From: Halocaridina rubra
Taxonomy: Eukaryota; Arthropoda; Malacostraca; Decapoda; Atyidae
Reading direction: 5' to 3'
NCBI GenBank assembly: GCA_037179515.1
Contig: JAXCGZ010002278.1
Span: 1-64,000 of the forward strand
Length of the DNA stretch: 64,000 bases
The notes below the pieces were generated by a model. The model was not told the origin of the DNA and did no database searches. It saw only the letters and a program-made list of their open reading frames with translations. The translations under genes and the position numbers were made by a program. This document shows positions 27,167 to 41,555 of the stretch, in pieces (the first letter of the stretch is position 1; the number at the start of each line of letters is the position of its first letter).

Positions 27167-28149
27167 GACTGTTATACACAAATGCTGATGGATTAGCTGA
27201 TAAGGCAGTAGAATTAAAAGATAGGAATCACAACAGTAAGGCAGATATAGTAGCAATTACAGAGACTAAGTTGAGTGAGGACATAAACAGTATCACAGTT
27301 TTATCTAAGGGCTTCAGAATATTAAAGGTTGAAAGATCTGAGAGGACTGGTGGAGGGATAGCACTGCTCATAAGGATTCAAGTTGAAGAAATAAACTTGG
27401 CTATAGAAAGTGAGTTCAAGGAATTTCTTGTTGCTCGCATAAATACTGGGTCAGAGAGCATTATAATAACTGTTGTAGATAACCCACCAAGGAACCAGAA
27501 TAGGCTAGAAGTTTATGAGGAAAGTCATATAGGTACTATTGAAGTCATAAACTCAGTTGTTAACATGGCACGGGAGAGAAAATGTAGGATTTTGATTATG
27601 GGAGATTTTAATCATAAAGAGATAGATTGGATAAATCTTGACCCACACAGTGATGAGGACTCATTTGGGGGAAGATTCCTAGATTGCATACAAGGGAATT
27701 TCATACACCAACATGTAATGGAACCAACGAGGGCCAGGGGTGGGGATGAGCCATCACTACTTGATCTAGTATTCACAGATAATGTGTTGGATATTGCAAA
27801 AATTGAGTATGAACCACCAATTGGAAAGAGTGACCACTGTGTGTTTTTGATGGAGTATATCATTGAAGATATTCTGCCTGAGAGTAGAGGCACTGAGGAC
27901 ATGAGGAGGAACTGTCCGAAAGGAGGTTACATCAAAATGAATGAGCTTTTTGCAGTTATTGACTGGAGAACCTTATTTTACAACAAATCTGTACAAGAAA
28001 TGTATGACATCTTTTGTGAGAAATATGGGAAGATAGTAGATTGCTGCATACCTTTCACCAAAGTAGGTGTAATTCATTCCAGAGAGAAATGGTTCGATAA
28101 TAAGTGTAAAAGAGCTAAGGAGTGGAGACAAATGCTGGAAAAGGTATAG
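27130..28149 (+). CDS. CR1 ORF2 endonuclease (right arm)
   Basis: The open frame extends from upstream of 27166 ([15 protein letters not shown]) through ATG at 27271 to 28149. Endonuclease motifs: [57 protein letters not shown]. It passes the site where the left arm has a stop ([15 protein letters not shown]) and ends at LEKV through a 1-base deletion; linker coding continues in another frame ([17 protein letters not shown]). In full-length CR1, ORF2 would be endonuclease plus RT in one frame. Confidence 0.85.
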   Translation, partial: DNDRRSGDGASLRLLYTNADGLADKAVELKDRNHNSKADIVAITETKLSEDINSITVLSKGFRILKVERSERTGGGIALLIRIQVEEINLAIESEFKEFLVARINTGSESIIITVVDNPPRNQNRLEVYEESHIGTIEVINSVVNMARERKCRILIMGDFNHKEIDWINLDPHSDEDSFGGRFLDCIQGNFIHQHVMEPTRARGGDEPSLLDLVFTDNVLDIAKIEYEPPIGKSDHCVFLMEYIIEDILPESRGTEDMRRNCPKGGYIKMNELFAVIDWRTLFYNKSVQEMYDIFCEKYGKIVDCCIPFTKVGVIHSREKWFDNKCKRAKEWRQMLEKV

Positions 28150-29513
28150 GAGGAGAAAAAACATAAATGCCTGGCAAACCTACAAAAGAGCAAGAAATGA
28201 CTACCTAAGTAAAAGGAGAGAGGCAGAGAGAGACTATGAGAGGGACATCACCAGGAAGGCTAAAGAAAATCCCAAGCTTTTCCACAGCTTTATCAGAGGA
28301 AAACTGAAGGTAAAAGAACAGGTTTTAAGGCTAAAGAGAGAGATGGAAGCATCACTGAGACCGATGAAGAGATCTGCAAAGAATTGAACAAGGAGTTTCA
28401 GTCAGTATTTACAGTAGAAAATACCCCACCCCCTCAGATTGCAGAGATAGAAGCTCAAGGGCCTGTATTAAAGAACATCAACCTTACAGCCACAGAGGTA
28501 TGCAAAGCGCTGATGGATTTAGATGTTCATAGAGCTACAGGTGCTGATGATATATCCCCTCATGTACTTAAAAAATGCGCAAACTCAATATCAGTGGCAC
28601 TGGGTATCATATTTAAAAAGTCACTGGAGTCAGGGGAGATTGCAAGATGCTGGAAACAAGCAAATGTGATACCTATCTTCAAAAAAGGAAGGAGGATACG
28701 GCTCTAAACTATAGACCAGTTTCCTTGACCAGCATAGTTTGCAAAGTTATGGAGAAACTACCAAGGAAACATATCTCTCTTCACTTGGAATCCTTCAACT
28801 TTTTGTCAGTGAGGCAACATGGCTTCAGAGAAGGTGGATGAACAGTAACAAACTTATTAGAATTTTATTATGAGTTACGCCGAATCTTACAGGAAAGAGA
28901 GGGCTGGGCAGATTGCATATGATGATGCAAAGATTGTGAAGAAAGTAAAATACGAGAACAATGGTAGAGAACTTCAGGAGGATCTAAATACTCTGCATGA
29001 GTGGTCAGAAAAGTGGCTAATGAAATTCAATACTTCAAAATGTAAGGTAATGAGAATGGGTACAAGTGCAAGAAGGCCCAAGCTTGACTACTCGGTGGCT
29101 GGAGTACAACTTCAAGAGACAGAAAATGAGAGAGATCTAGGAGTAAACATACTGGCAGATTTGTCTCCAGAAATACATATAAATGGCATAGTAAGGGCAG
29201 CATATGCATTCTTATCAAATGTAAGGGTAGCCTTCAGGCACATGGACAAGGAAATGTTCAGAAATATTTATGTAACCTATGTGAGGCCAAAACTCGATAT
29301 GCAGCCCCCTTTTGGAATCCGCACTTGAAAAAGCACATAACTAAGCTTGAAAAAGTTCAAAGACATGCCACGAAACTGGTGCCAGAAATAATGCTATCTC
29401 AATCCATAGTTTTAAGGACAGGTATGATAAGTATCACTAAGTATAAAATGGAACCGATCAGGAGACGGGAAGATACGAACTTTGGGCTCTTTCCCGTAAA
29501 CACAATTAGGTAA
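28150..29513 (+). pseudogene. CR1 linker and deleted RT (right arm copy 3)
   Basis: Blocks in several frames: linker; FQSVFTVENTPPPQIAEIE and LMDLDVHRATGADDIS (28384-28707); NYRPVSLTSIVCKVMEKLP (28647-28841, ends REGG then a TGA); YDDAKIVKKVKYENN (28870-29328, after the ~300-bp deletion at 28918); EKVQRHATKLVPEIM (29325-29513). Same damage as the left arm, so decay preceded the palindrome. Confidence 0.88.
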
Positions 29514-29767
29514 TTACAATATACGTGAATATTTACAATATACATGCCCCTTCAATCTTCTAGCTTCGAGTGATGGTAAGAGTAGTTGATAATTGGAATT
29601 CGCTAAGCGAGGAGGTAGTTAATGCTATCTCAATCCATAGTTTTAAGGATAGGTATGATAAGTATCACTAAGTATAAAATGGAACCGATGGGGAGACGGG
29701 AAGATACGAGCTTTGGGCTCTTTCCCGTAAACACAATTAGGTAATCACAAGTAGGTAATCACAAAAG
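29514..29767 (+). mobile_element. CR1 3'-end fragment (right arm)
   Basis: Mirror of 21320-21573: last RT codons, 3' UTR and two AGGTAATCACA tail units at about 29740-29763. Confidence 0.8.
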
Positions 29768-30864
29768 GAGGGATACGGCTCTGAACTATAGACCAGTTTC
29801 CTTGACCAGCATAGTTTGCAAAGTTATGGAGAAACTACTAAGGAAACATATCTCTCTTCACTTGGAATCCTTCAACTTTTTGTCAGTGAGGCAACATGGC
29901 TTCAGAGAAGGTAGATCAACTGTAACAAACTTATTAGAATTTTATGATGAGGTAAGCCAAATCTTAGAGGAAAGAGAGGGCTGGGCAGATTGCATATTCC
30001 TAGACTTCCAGAAAGCGTTTGACACTGTTCCACATGGGAGACTTATTAGGAAGCTGCAATCAATGGCTAGAATAGGTGGAAATGTTTTGGAATGGATAAA
30101 AACTTACTTAGAAGGAAGGGAACAGAGGGTTAGAGTAAGACACTCAGTGTCTGAATGGGGAAGAGTTAGTAGTGGAGTTCCACAGGGTTCAGTTTTAGGG
30201 CCACTTTTGTTCCTTGTATATGTAAATGACCTACCAGAGTCTGTAAATGCATTCATGAATATGTTTGCAGATGATGCAAAGATTGTGAAGAAAGTAAAAA
30301 ACGAGAATAATGGTAGAGAACTTCAGGAGGATCTAAATAATCTGCATGAGTGGTCAGAAAAGTGGCTAATGAAATTCAATACTTCAAAATGTAAGGTAAT
30401 GAGAATGGGTACAAGTGCAAGAAGGCCCAAGCTTGACTACTCGGTGGCTGGAGTACAACTTCAAGAGACAGAAAATGAGAGAGATCTAGGAGTAAACATA
30501 CTGGCAGATTTGTCTCCAGAAATACATATAAATGGCATAGTAAGGGCAGCATATGCATTCTTATCAAATGTAAGGGTAGCCTTCAGGCACATGGACAAGG
30601 AAATGTTCAGAAATATTTATGTAACCTATGTGAGGCCAAAACTCGAATATGCAGCCCCCTTTTGGAATCCGCACTTGAAAAAGCACATAGCTAAGCTTGA
30701 AAAAGTTCAAAGACATGCCACGAAACTGGTGCCAGAAATAATGCTATCTCAATCCATAGTTTTAAGGACAGGTATGATAAGTATCACTAAGTATAAAATG
30801 GAACCGATCAGGAGATGGGAAGATACGAACTTTGGGCTCTTTCCCGTAAACACAATTAGGTAAT
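29768..30864 (+). pseudogene. CR1-like RT copy 2 (right arm)
   Basis: Mirror of 20223-21319. Open frame 29802-30863 with IFLDFQKAFDTVPHGR, GVPQGSVLGPLLFLVYVN, FADDAKIVKK and truncation at ATKLVPEI followed by out-of-frame 3' UTR. All palm motifs survive, but the protein lacks its C-terminus and endonuclease. Confidence 0.88.
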
Positions 30865-31118
30865 TACAATATACGTGCATATTTACAATATACATGCCCC
30901 TTCAATCTTCTAGCTTCGAGTGATGGTAAGAGTAGTTGATAATTGGAATTCGCTAAGCGAGGAGGTAGTTAATGCTATCTCAATCCATAGTTTTAAGGAT
31001 AGGTATGATAAGTATCACTAAGTATAAAATGGAACCGATGGGGAGACGGGAAGATACGAGCTTTGGGCTCTTTCCCGTAAACACAATTAGGTAATCACAA
31101 GTAGGTAATCACAAAAGG
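30865..31118 (+). mobile_element. CR1 3'-end fragment (right arm)
   Basis: Mirror of 19969-20222, ending in the duplicated AGGTAATCACA tail and leading into AAAAGGAGGGATACGG. Confidence 0.8.
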
Positions 31119-31475
31119 AGGGATACGGCTCTGAACTATAGACCAGTTTCCTGGACCAGCATAGTTTGCAAAGTTATGGAGAAACTACTAAGGAAACATA
31201 TCTCTCTTCACTTGGAATCCTTCAACTTTTTGTCAGTGAGGCAACATGGCTTCAGAGAAGGTAGATCAACTGTAACAGACTTATTAGAATTTTATGATGA
31301 GGTAAGCCAAATCTTAGAGGAAAGAGAGGGCTGGGCAGATTGCATATTCCTAGACTTCCAGAAAGCGTTTGACACTGTTCCACATGGGAGACTTATTAGG
31401 AAGCTGCAATCAATGGCTAGAATAGGTGGAAATGTTTTGGAATAGATAAAAACTTACTTAGAAGGAAGGGAACAG
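31119..31475 (+). pseudogene. CR1 RT copy 1, cut by the palindrome boundary
   Basis: RT frame from RPVSWTSIVCKVMEKLL through HGFREGRSTVTDL and CIFLDFQKAFDTVPHGRLI to GGNVLE, where TGG has become TAG (31443-31445). The homology to the left arm ends at AACAG (31471-31475), where the sequence switches to a CR1 segment on the other strand. Confidence 0.88.
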
Positions 31476-32420
31476 CATTTGTCTCCACTCCTTAGCTCTT
31501 TTACACTTATTATCGAACCATTTCTCTCTGGAATGAATTACACCTACTTTGGTGAAAGGTATGCAGCAATCTACTATCTTCCCATATTTCTCACAAAAGA
31601 TGTCATACATTTCTTGTACAGATTTGTTGTAAAATAAGGTTCTCCAGTCAATAACTGCAAAAAGCTCATTCATTTTGATGTAACCTCCTTTCGGACAGTT
31701 CCTCCTCATGTCCTCAGTGCCTCTACTCTCAGGCAGAATATCTTCAATGATATACTCCATCAAAAACACACAGTGGTCACTCTTTCCAATTGGTGGTTCA
31801 TACTCAATTTTTGCAATATCCAACACATTATCTGTGAATACTAGATCAAGTAGTGATGGCTCATCCCCACCCCTGGCCCTCGTTGGTTCCATTACATGTT
31901 GGTGTATGAAATTCCCTTGTATGCAATCTAGGAATCTTCCCCCAAATGAGTCCTCATCACTGTGTGGGTCAAGATTTATCCAATCTATCTCTTTATGATT
32001 AAAATCTCCCATAATCAAAATCCTACATTTTCTCTCCCGTGCCATGTTAACAACTGAGTTTATGACTTCAATAGTACCTATATGACTTTCCTCATAAACT
32101 TCTAGCCTATTCTGGTTCCTTGGTGGGTTATCTACAACAGTTATTATAATGCTCTCTGACCCAGTATTTATGCGAGCAACAAGAAATTCCTTGAACTCAC
32201 TTTCTATAGCCAAGTTTATTTCTTCAACTTGAATCCTTATGAGCAGTGCTATCCCTCCACCAGTCCTCTCAGATCTTTCAACCTTTAATATTCTGAAGCC
32301 CTTAGGATAAAACTGTGATACTGTTTATGTCCTCACTCAACTTAGTCTCTGTAATTGCTACTATATCTGCCTTACTGTTGTGATTCCTATCTTTTAATTC
32401 TACTGCCTTATCAGCTAATC
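31476..32420 (-). pseudogene. CR1 ORF2 endonuclease, third copy, frameshifted
   Basis: Motifs [23 protein letters not shown] and [10 protein letters not shown] are intact in the frame from about 32213, while the N-terminal [18 protein letters not shown] part is in another frame because of the extra base near 32305. The 3' end of the frame runs into the chimeric junction. Confidence 0.85.
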
Positions 32421-32444
32421 CATCAGCATTTGTGTATAACAGTC

Positions 32445-33239
32445 TTAATGAGGCCCCATCCCCTGATCTTCTGTCATTATCATCTTTATCTCCCCTTTGT
32501 CTGGAAGAACTCTGAAATGAAAATTATTCTTCTCTTCATTTCTTTCCTCATTTAACCTTCTTGCCTCTTCCAACAAGTTTTTTGTCTTTCCCATCTCTTC
32601 CTGTGTTCTGTATCGTCTAATGAACACTTCTTTGAATTCTTGAAGGTCTTTTAGACTTCTTTTTCTCAACAATATTTCCCTACATGTTTCCCCTCTCTCA
32701 AAGGTTACTTTTGTTGGTCTCGGCTTTCCTTCCCTCGAATATTTGCCTAGTTGTTGTATGTTTACAATATCCTCAGGACCACAAACTACTCCAAGCTTTC
32801 TTATCAGGTCTACAACCCTAGTTTTATTTTCTTCAAGTCTCCCCTGCCATGTTGCCTCCTGGGATTCGCTTATGCCTGAGATTACCACTGTCTTCTCTTT
32901 AGCAAGTGCCTGTTTGATCAGTGGGTTTGCCATTTCCATCACAACGTCTTTCAGTTTTTCAATTACTATCTCTTTATAGTCAACTGTTTGTATGGTTTCC
33001 AGTGCCACCACCTTTACAGCCTCTTTTACTGCCACATTCCCCTTTAGTGCATCAGCAAAGGAAGTTTTCATGGCATCATTTTCCATATTCAGCCCCTGGA
33101 ACTCTTTTCTAAACTGTTCAATGTTTTCCTTAATCTGGACATTCCAAGCTGCAATCTCGTCTCTCTCAGAAGAGAGCAGTGAACTAACATCTAATTCATC
33201 TAGGTTGTCATTCAGCTGTTTGTTTTTATCTTCTTGTAT
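32445..33239 (-). CDS. CR1 ORF1 protein, third copy (5' truncated)
   Basis: 213 codons from ATG at 33086, open upstream to ~33239. Same architecture as the other two copies and carries RKRSLKDLQ like the right arm. No internal stop. Likely RNA-binding partner of ORF2 by analogy with other LINE ORF1 proteins. Confidence 0.75.
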   Translation of the reverse strand: MQEDKNKQLNDNLDELDVSSLLSSERDEIAAWNVQIKENIEQFRKEFQGLNMENDAMKTSFADALKGNVAVKEAVKVVALETIQTVDYKEIVIEKLKDVVMEMANPLIKQALAKEKTVVISGISESQEATWQGRLEENKTRVVDLIRKLGVVCGPEDIVNIQQLGKYSREGKPRPTKVTFERGETCREILLRKRSLKDLQEFKEVFIRRYRTQEEMGKTKNLLEEARRLNEERNEEKNNFHFRVLPDKGEIKMIMTEDQGMGPH

Positions 33240-33510
<271 letters not shown>

Positions 33511-34058
33511 ATATGTCGTATGGCACATCGTAGATGTCTATAGCCTCACACGGCACTTCATAGATGCCTATAATTGCCAGATGGCAGTGACGCACTCGAT
33601 CCGGCTGCTGCCACCAAGTTGTCAGATAGTACTTAAATTGCACCATGGCTCTCATGAAAGTAGTTATGCTTAGTCCGAAATATTGGAGATATTTCAGTTT
33701 GGTGATGGGGGGTGTCGTATGGCATATCATAGATGCCTATAGCCTAACACGGAATTTCATGGATGCCTATAATTGCCAGATGGCAGTGAAGCACTCGATA
33801 CCCACCACCGCCAGGACTGGCCAACAGAGCCCAGTTAGAGTTCAGTCTTTGCCAGGGGTAGAATCATGTCCACAACTTAGCAGTCTCCCTCTTGGGGGCG
33901 GGAATCGATAGTGACAGTAACTATAGGAACGGGAGCTCTTAGCAATTAATTAGGTGTAATCTCTAAATAAACACCTATAAAGAATATGCTTAACTCTCCA
34001 CTACTGACCTCGCTACCTATTATAATAGAATACAGATGGTGCAATTAAAGTACTATCT

Positions 34059-34062
<4 letters not shown>

Positions 34063-34143
<81 letters not shown>
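34063..34143. repeat. (TA)n microsatellite
   Basis: About 80 bp of TA between two copies of the LTR 3' end. Confidence 0.97.
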
Positions 34144-34785
<642 letters not shown>

Positions 34786-34952
34786 CAGTCTAAGAACAGT
34801 AAGCTACAAAAATCTACACATACACTCATTAATAATGAACATGGAAATCTACTTTTAGGTACAGAAATATGTAATACTGTATATGTAAGTTTCTCGCAAG
34901 ACTAGATATGTTCAAATGCTGATCATGTAAAACACCAGGTAAGAATATCCAA

Positions 34953-35322
34953 GAAAAAGAACAGAATCTCAAGCTAATTATTCATCTCTTTGTCATTCAC
35001 TACGTCTCACATCTCAAGAGATAGTAAGTGCATTTATATTCCGAAGAGACTCGACAATAGTTTGAAAACTTTCATAGTAGTTCCATCCTCTGCAAAACAA
35101 GGACATAAATTCCTTGCTAGAAAGTTATGAGCCTCAACTTTCATGCAAGGAGTTTATATCCGTGTTTTGCAGAGGATGTAACTACTTTGAAAGTCTTCAA
35201 ACTATTGTCGAGGTCTCTTTGGAATATAAATGCACAAACTATCTCTTGAGATTTGAGACGAAGTAAATGACAAAGAGATGAATAATTAGCTTGAGATTCT
35301 ATTCTTTGTCTTGATAAAATCA
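34953..35322. repeat. 370-bp foldback hairpin element
   Basis: The arms (about 34953-35122 and 35152-35322) are inverted copies at roughly 85-90 percent by eye, around a ~30-bp loop. Matching landmarks: AATCTCAAGCTAATTATTC, TCTCAAGAGATAGT, GACAATAGTTTGAA, ATCCTCTGCAAAACA. There is no coding sequence. It could be a foldback MITE or, if transcribed, a long hairpin RNA. Confidence 0.85.
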
Positions 35323-35461
35323 ATCCATTATTATTATTATTAATAATATTAAGGTTGCGGATAGATAGAGAAAGTCTGACAAAACAAAAAATGTGTTAGC
35401 CCAGAACAGAGTAAAAGGAAAGGAAGTCAGATTGTAATGTTTAATGGTGTGAGAATTTATA

Positions 35462-36035
<574 letters not shown>

Positions 36036-36048
36036 TTTTCAGTGTGTG

Positions 36049-36113
<65 letters not shown>
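36036..36113. repeat. (GT)n microsatellite
   Basis: About 76 bp of GT; its right end is continuous with the tail of the next CR1 copy (GTGATTACCTAATTGTG). Confidence 0.97.
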
Positions 36114-36114
<1 letters not shown>

Positions 36115-36817
36115 TTACCTAATTGTGTTTACGGGAAAGAGCCCAAAGCTCGTATCTTCCCGTCTCCTGATCGCTTCCATTTTATACTTAGTGATACTTA
36201 TCATACCTGTCCTTAAAACTATGGATTGAGATAGCATTAACTACCTCCTCGCTTAGCCAATTCCAATTATCAACTACTCTTACACTGAAAAAGTATTTCC
36301 TTACATCCTGCGAGGAAGTTTTCTTACCAAGCTTCAAACTATGACCTCTAGTTCTAGAGCCAGCCATATCAAAATATCGATCCCTATCCACTCTATCATA
36401 ACCATGAAGGAATTTAAAGACTGTCACCATATCCCCCCCCTCACTCTTCTAGCTTCGAGTGATGGTAAGTCTAATTCCCTCAGCCTCTCATCATAACTGA
36501 GATTGCGTATTTCTGGCACCAGTTTCGTGGCATGTCTTTGAACTTTTTCAAGCTTAGCTATGTGCTTTTTCAAGTGCGGATTCCAAAAGGGGGCTGCATA
36601 TTCCAGTTTTGGCCTCACATAGGTTACATAAATATTTCTGAACATTTCCTTGTCCATGTGCCTGAAGGCTACCCTTACATTTGATAAGAATGCATATGCT
36701 GCCCTTACTATGCCATTTATATGTATTTCTGGAGACAAATCTGCCAGTATGTTTACTCCTAGATCTCTCTCATTTTCTGTCTCTTGAAGTTGTACTCCAG
36801 CCACCGAGTAGTCAAGC
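36114..36817 (-). pseudogene. CR1 RT C-terminal fragment
   Basis: Minus-strand frames 36424-36804 (GVQLQETENERDLGVNILAD to RRVRG) and 36188-36430 (MVTVFKFLHGYDRVDRDRYF, YFFSVRVVDNWNWLSEEVVN) are split by an extra C in a C-run near 36440. The 5' end stops at AAGCTTG, where (GT)n begins. Confidence 0.88.
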
Positions 36818-37965
<1,148 letters not shown>

Positions 37966-40189
37966 CCTCTTCAACAAAAACTTTCTCTCCCCCTAAACCT
38001 TGGTTTGACCGTGCCTGCTCCATGGCTATCCAGACTGGGAATCAGGCTCACCGATCTTACCTTGCCTCTCCTTCCGATTTAACTCGCTCTGCTTTTATTA
38101 TAGCTAGGAATCGCTGTAATGCTCAGATTCGAAGGTCTAAGGCTTCCTTTATAAGAAGGAAAGTTGATGACCTTAACTCCTCTCTCACTGACAAATGCTT
38201 CTGGTCCTTAGCCAAAAACTTCTGTAACTCAAGCTTTCCCCCTCTCATTCGTTTTGATGGTTCTATAGCTTGCTCTCCCACTGACAAAGCCACTCTCTTT
38301 GGCTCTCATTTTTCTGCCAACTCTTCTATCAACGATTCCAGCGCACCTGTTCCTCAGTCTTTTCCCCTCTCTAACTCTATGCCTTCCCTTATCCTTTCTT
38401 CACGCAAAGTTCATAAGGTTCTTTGCTCGCTAAAGACGAACAAGGCATCTGGTCTCGATGGTATACCTGCAAGGTTCCTTAAGGAATTTGCAGATGAACT
38501 GGCTAACGTGCTTTGTCGTCTTTTTCGCCTCATTCTGTCAACCAGTATCTATCCTTCATCTTGGAAGCATGCTCTAGTTCAACCTGTTCCTAAGAAGGGT
38601 GACCGCTCTATTCCTTCTAACTACCGACCTATTGCCCTAACCTCTTCTATTGCTAAAATTTTCGAAACTTTGCTCAATGCTCACTTCTTGAAACGCCTTG
38701 AATCCAACTCACTTATCTCCGATCACCAGTACGGCTTCCGCAAGGGAAGATCCACTGGTGATCTCTTGTCCTATCTTATTCATGTATGGTCATCTTCTCT
38801 GAGGAACTATGGGGAATCCTTTGTCGTCGCCCTTGATATCTCTAAGGCTTTTGACAGAGTCTGGCACAAGGCTTTGTTGGCCAAACTCCCTGCCTATGGC
38901 TTTACCCCTTCTTTCTGTTCTCTGATTTCCAGTTTTCTTACTGACTGTTCTATATCTGTAGTTGTTGATGGTGCGACATCTAGCCCTTCTCTGTTACCAG
39001 TGGTGTTTCACAGGGTTCTGTTCTTTCACCTACTCTCTTCCTTCTCTTCATCAATGATCTTCTACAATCCCCATCTTCCTCTCTTCTTCACGCCTTTGCT
39101 GATGATTCTACCCTTCACTTTTCCTCTGCCTTCTCTTCATCAATGCTCTTCTACAATCCCCATCTTCCTCTCTTCTTCATGCCTTTGCTGATGATTCTAC
39201 CCTTCACTTTTCCTCTGCCTTTTCTTCACAACCTTCATCTGTTACTCGTAATCAATCTCGTATCACTCCTTCTTCTACTCTTAACTCCGATTTGCAGAGA
39301 GTATCTGAATGGGGCACTCAAAATTTAGTTAAATTCAATGCCTCCAAGACACAGTATCTGCCTATCTCTTTATCTTCTCCTCCTGATAACCCTATTGTCT
39401 TTGAAACTAATGAAATTTACCCTCTTAACTCTATCAACATATTAGGAATCCATATAGCCTCTAACTTGTCTTGGAGGAATTACATAATCCAAATTTCAAA
39501 ATCTTCATCTAAAAAATTGGGGGTTTTGTTTCGTTTTTGTCATTACTTTTCCTCATTGTAGTTACTTAAAATTTACAAAGGTCTTATCCTCCACTGCTTA
39601 AAATACTGCTCTCACATCTGGGGTGCTTCTTCCTTTACTTATCTTCTTGATAGGGGTGAATCCAAGGCAGTCAGAATCATTAATAATCCTTCTCTTACTT
39701 CTAACCTAGATTCTCTCTCTCTTCGCCGTAAGGTATCTTCCCTTTTGCTTTTCTATCGCTACTACTTCCATCGCTGCTCTGATGAGTTGGCGAGTTGCAT
39801 CCCTCCTCCACTGCCAAGGCCGCGTAACACTCGCCAAGCGGCCTCATCTCACAGGTAATGTATGGAGATTTGTAGCTCGCGGATTGGTCGGTGCAGCGAC
39901 TGCTTCTTCCCATCTACCTCCAGACTCTGGAACTCTCATCCTCCTTCTGTCTTTCCTAATTCTTATGACCTTTCATCCTTCAAAAAGCAGATCTATCGTC
40001 ATCTCAGAGCCTAGTCCTCCATATTTCTGGGTCCTCTGTACTTTGACTTTTTTTCTGTCTGTCGTTTTCCTTTTTGCAACATTACCTCATCTCTGCCTTG
40101 CCCTTAACCTTTTTCTTTTCCTTCGTCTTGGTATTTTCTCGTGGCCGGGCCTATATTGATGAGGGCAGTTTCTGCCTGTCCAGGTGTCA

Positions 40190-40229
<40 letters not shown>
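37966..40229 (+). mobile_element. Jockey-like LINE inserted in CR1 (plus strand)
   Basis: A 5'-truncated LINE (no ORF1 or endonuclease) in the opposite orientation to the CR1 it interrupts. It ends in a ~33-nt poly-A (40197-40229) followed by (CA)n. About 75-80 bp of the CR1 RT (the FDTVPHGRLIRKL region) is missing at the site. Same family as 4588-5814. Confidence 0.88.
38022..40010 (+). pseudogene. Jockey-like RT with frameshifts and a duplicated FADD box
   Basis: The first frame (38022-~38990) has linker/fingers NKASGLDGIPARFLKEF, NYRPIALTSSIAKIFETLL, HQYGFRKGRSTG, FVVALDISKAFDRVWHKAL (first catalytic Asp) and FCSLISSFLTDCSIS. A one-base loss near 38990 shifts the GVSQGS region. Bases 39042-39130 are repeated at 39131-39219, which duplicates the FADDST-encoding segment out of frame (89 bp). 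The thumb continues at 39292-39561 (FNASKTQYLPISL, ILGIHIASNLSW). A stop near 39559 and further shifts precede the C-terminus (DCFFPSTSRLWNS, FKKQIYRHLRA). Confidence 0.88.
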
Positions 40230-40230
<1 letters not shown>

Positions 40231-40242
40231 ACACACACACAC
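40197..40242. repeat. Poly-A and (CA)n at the LINE 3' end
   Basis: About 33 A followed by CACACACACACACC, then CR1 sequence resumes. Confidence 0.95.
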
Positions 40243-40243
40243 C

Positions 40244-41445
40244 GCTTTCTGGAAGTCTAGGAATATGCAATCTGCCCAGCCCTCTCTTTCCTGTAAGAGT
40301 CGGCTTACCTCATCATAAAATTCTAATAAGTTTGTTACTGTTGATCTACCTTCTCTGAAGCCATGTTGCCTCACTGACAAAAAGTTGAAGGATTCCAAGT
40401 GAAGAGGGATATGTTTCCTTAGTAGTTTCTCCATAACATTGCAAACTATGCTGGTCAAGTAAACTGGTCTATAGTTTAGAGCCGTATCCCTCCTTCCTTT
40501 TTTGAAGATAGGTATCAAGTTTGCTTGTTTCCAGCATCTTGCAATCTCCCCTGACTCCAGTGACTTTTTAAATATGATACTTACTGCCACTGATATTGAG
40601 TTTGCGCATTTTTTAAGTACATGAGGGGAAATGTCATCAGGACCTGTAGCGTTATGAACATCTAACTCCATCAACGCTTTGTATATCTCTGTGGCTGTAA
40701 GGTTGATGTTCTCTAATACCGGCCCTTGAGCTTCTATCTCTGCAATCTGAGGGGGTGGGGTATTTTCTACTGTTAATACTGACTGAAATTCCTTGTTCAA
40801 TTCTTTGCAGATCTCTTCATCTGTCTCAGTGATGCTTCTATCCTCTCTCTTAAGCCTTAAAACCTGTTCTTTTACCTTCAGTTTTCCTCTGATAAAGCTG
40901 TGGAAAAGCTTGGGATATTCTTTAGCCTTCCTGGTGATGTCCCTCTCATAGTCTCTCTCTGCCTCTCTTCTTTTACTTAGGTAGTCATTTCTTGCTCTTT
41001 TGTAGGTTTGCCAGGCATTTATGTTTTTTCTCCTCCTATACCTTTTCCAGCATTTGTCTCTCCACTCCTTAGCTCTTTTACACTCATTATCAAACCATTT
41101 CTCTCTGGCATGAATTACACCTACTTTGGTGAAAGGTATGCAGCAATCTACTATCTTCCCATATTTCTCACAAAAGATGTCATACATTTCTTGTACAGAT
41201 TTGTTGTAAAATAAGGTTCTCCAATAAATAACTGCAAAATGCTCATTCATTTTGATGTAATCTCCTTTTGGATAGTTCCTCCTTATGTCCTCAGTGCCTC
41301 TACTCTCAGGAAGAATATCTTCAATGATATACTCCATCAACAACACACAGTGGTCACTCTTTCCAATTGGTGGTTCATACTCAATTTTTTCAATATCCAA
41401 CACATTATCTGTGAATACTAGATCAAGTAGTGATGGCTCATCCTA
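40244..41445 (-). CDS. CR1 ORF2 fragment: endonuclease end, linker, RT fingers
   Basis: The 5' half of the split CR1 copy, and the longest uninterrupted CR1 ORF2 stretch here. Reading from about 41445: [24 protein letters not shown] (end of endonuclease), linker with [116 protein letters not shown] (first catalytic Asp). It then runs into (CA)n/poly-A of the Jockey-like insertion. The open linker shows where frameshifts lie in copy 3. Confidence 0.88.
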
Positions 41446-41555
41446 CTGTGGATAAGCTTGGGATTTTCTTTAGCCTTCCTGGTGATGTCCCTCTCATAGT
41501 CTCTCTCTGCCTCACTTCTTTTACTTAGGTAGTCATTTCTTGCTCTTTTGTGTGT
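41446..41555 (-). mobile_element. CR1 linker fragment
   Basis: A ~100-bp piece equivalent to 22805-22905, joined directly to the end of the previous CR1 fragment with endonuclease sequence missing between. It ends in GTGTGTGTGC. Confidence 0.75.
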
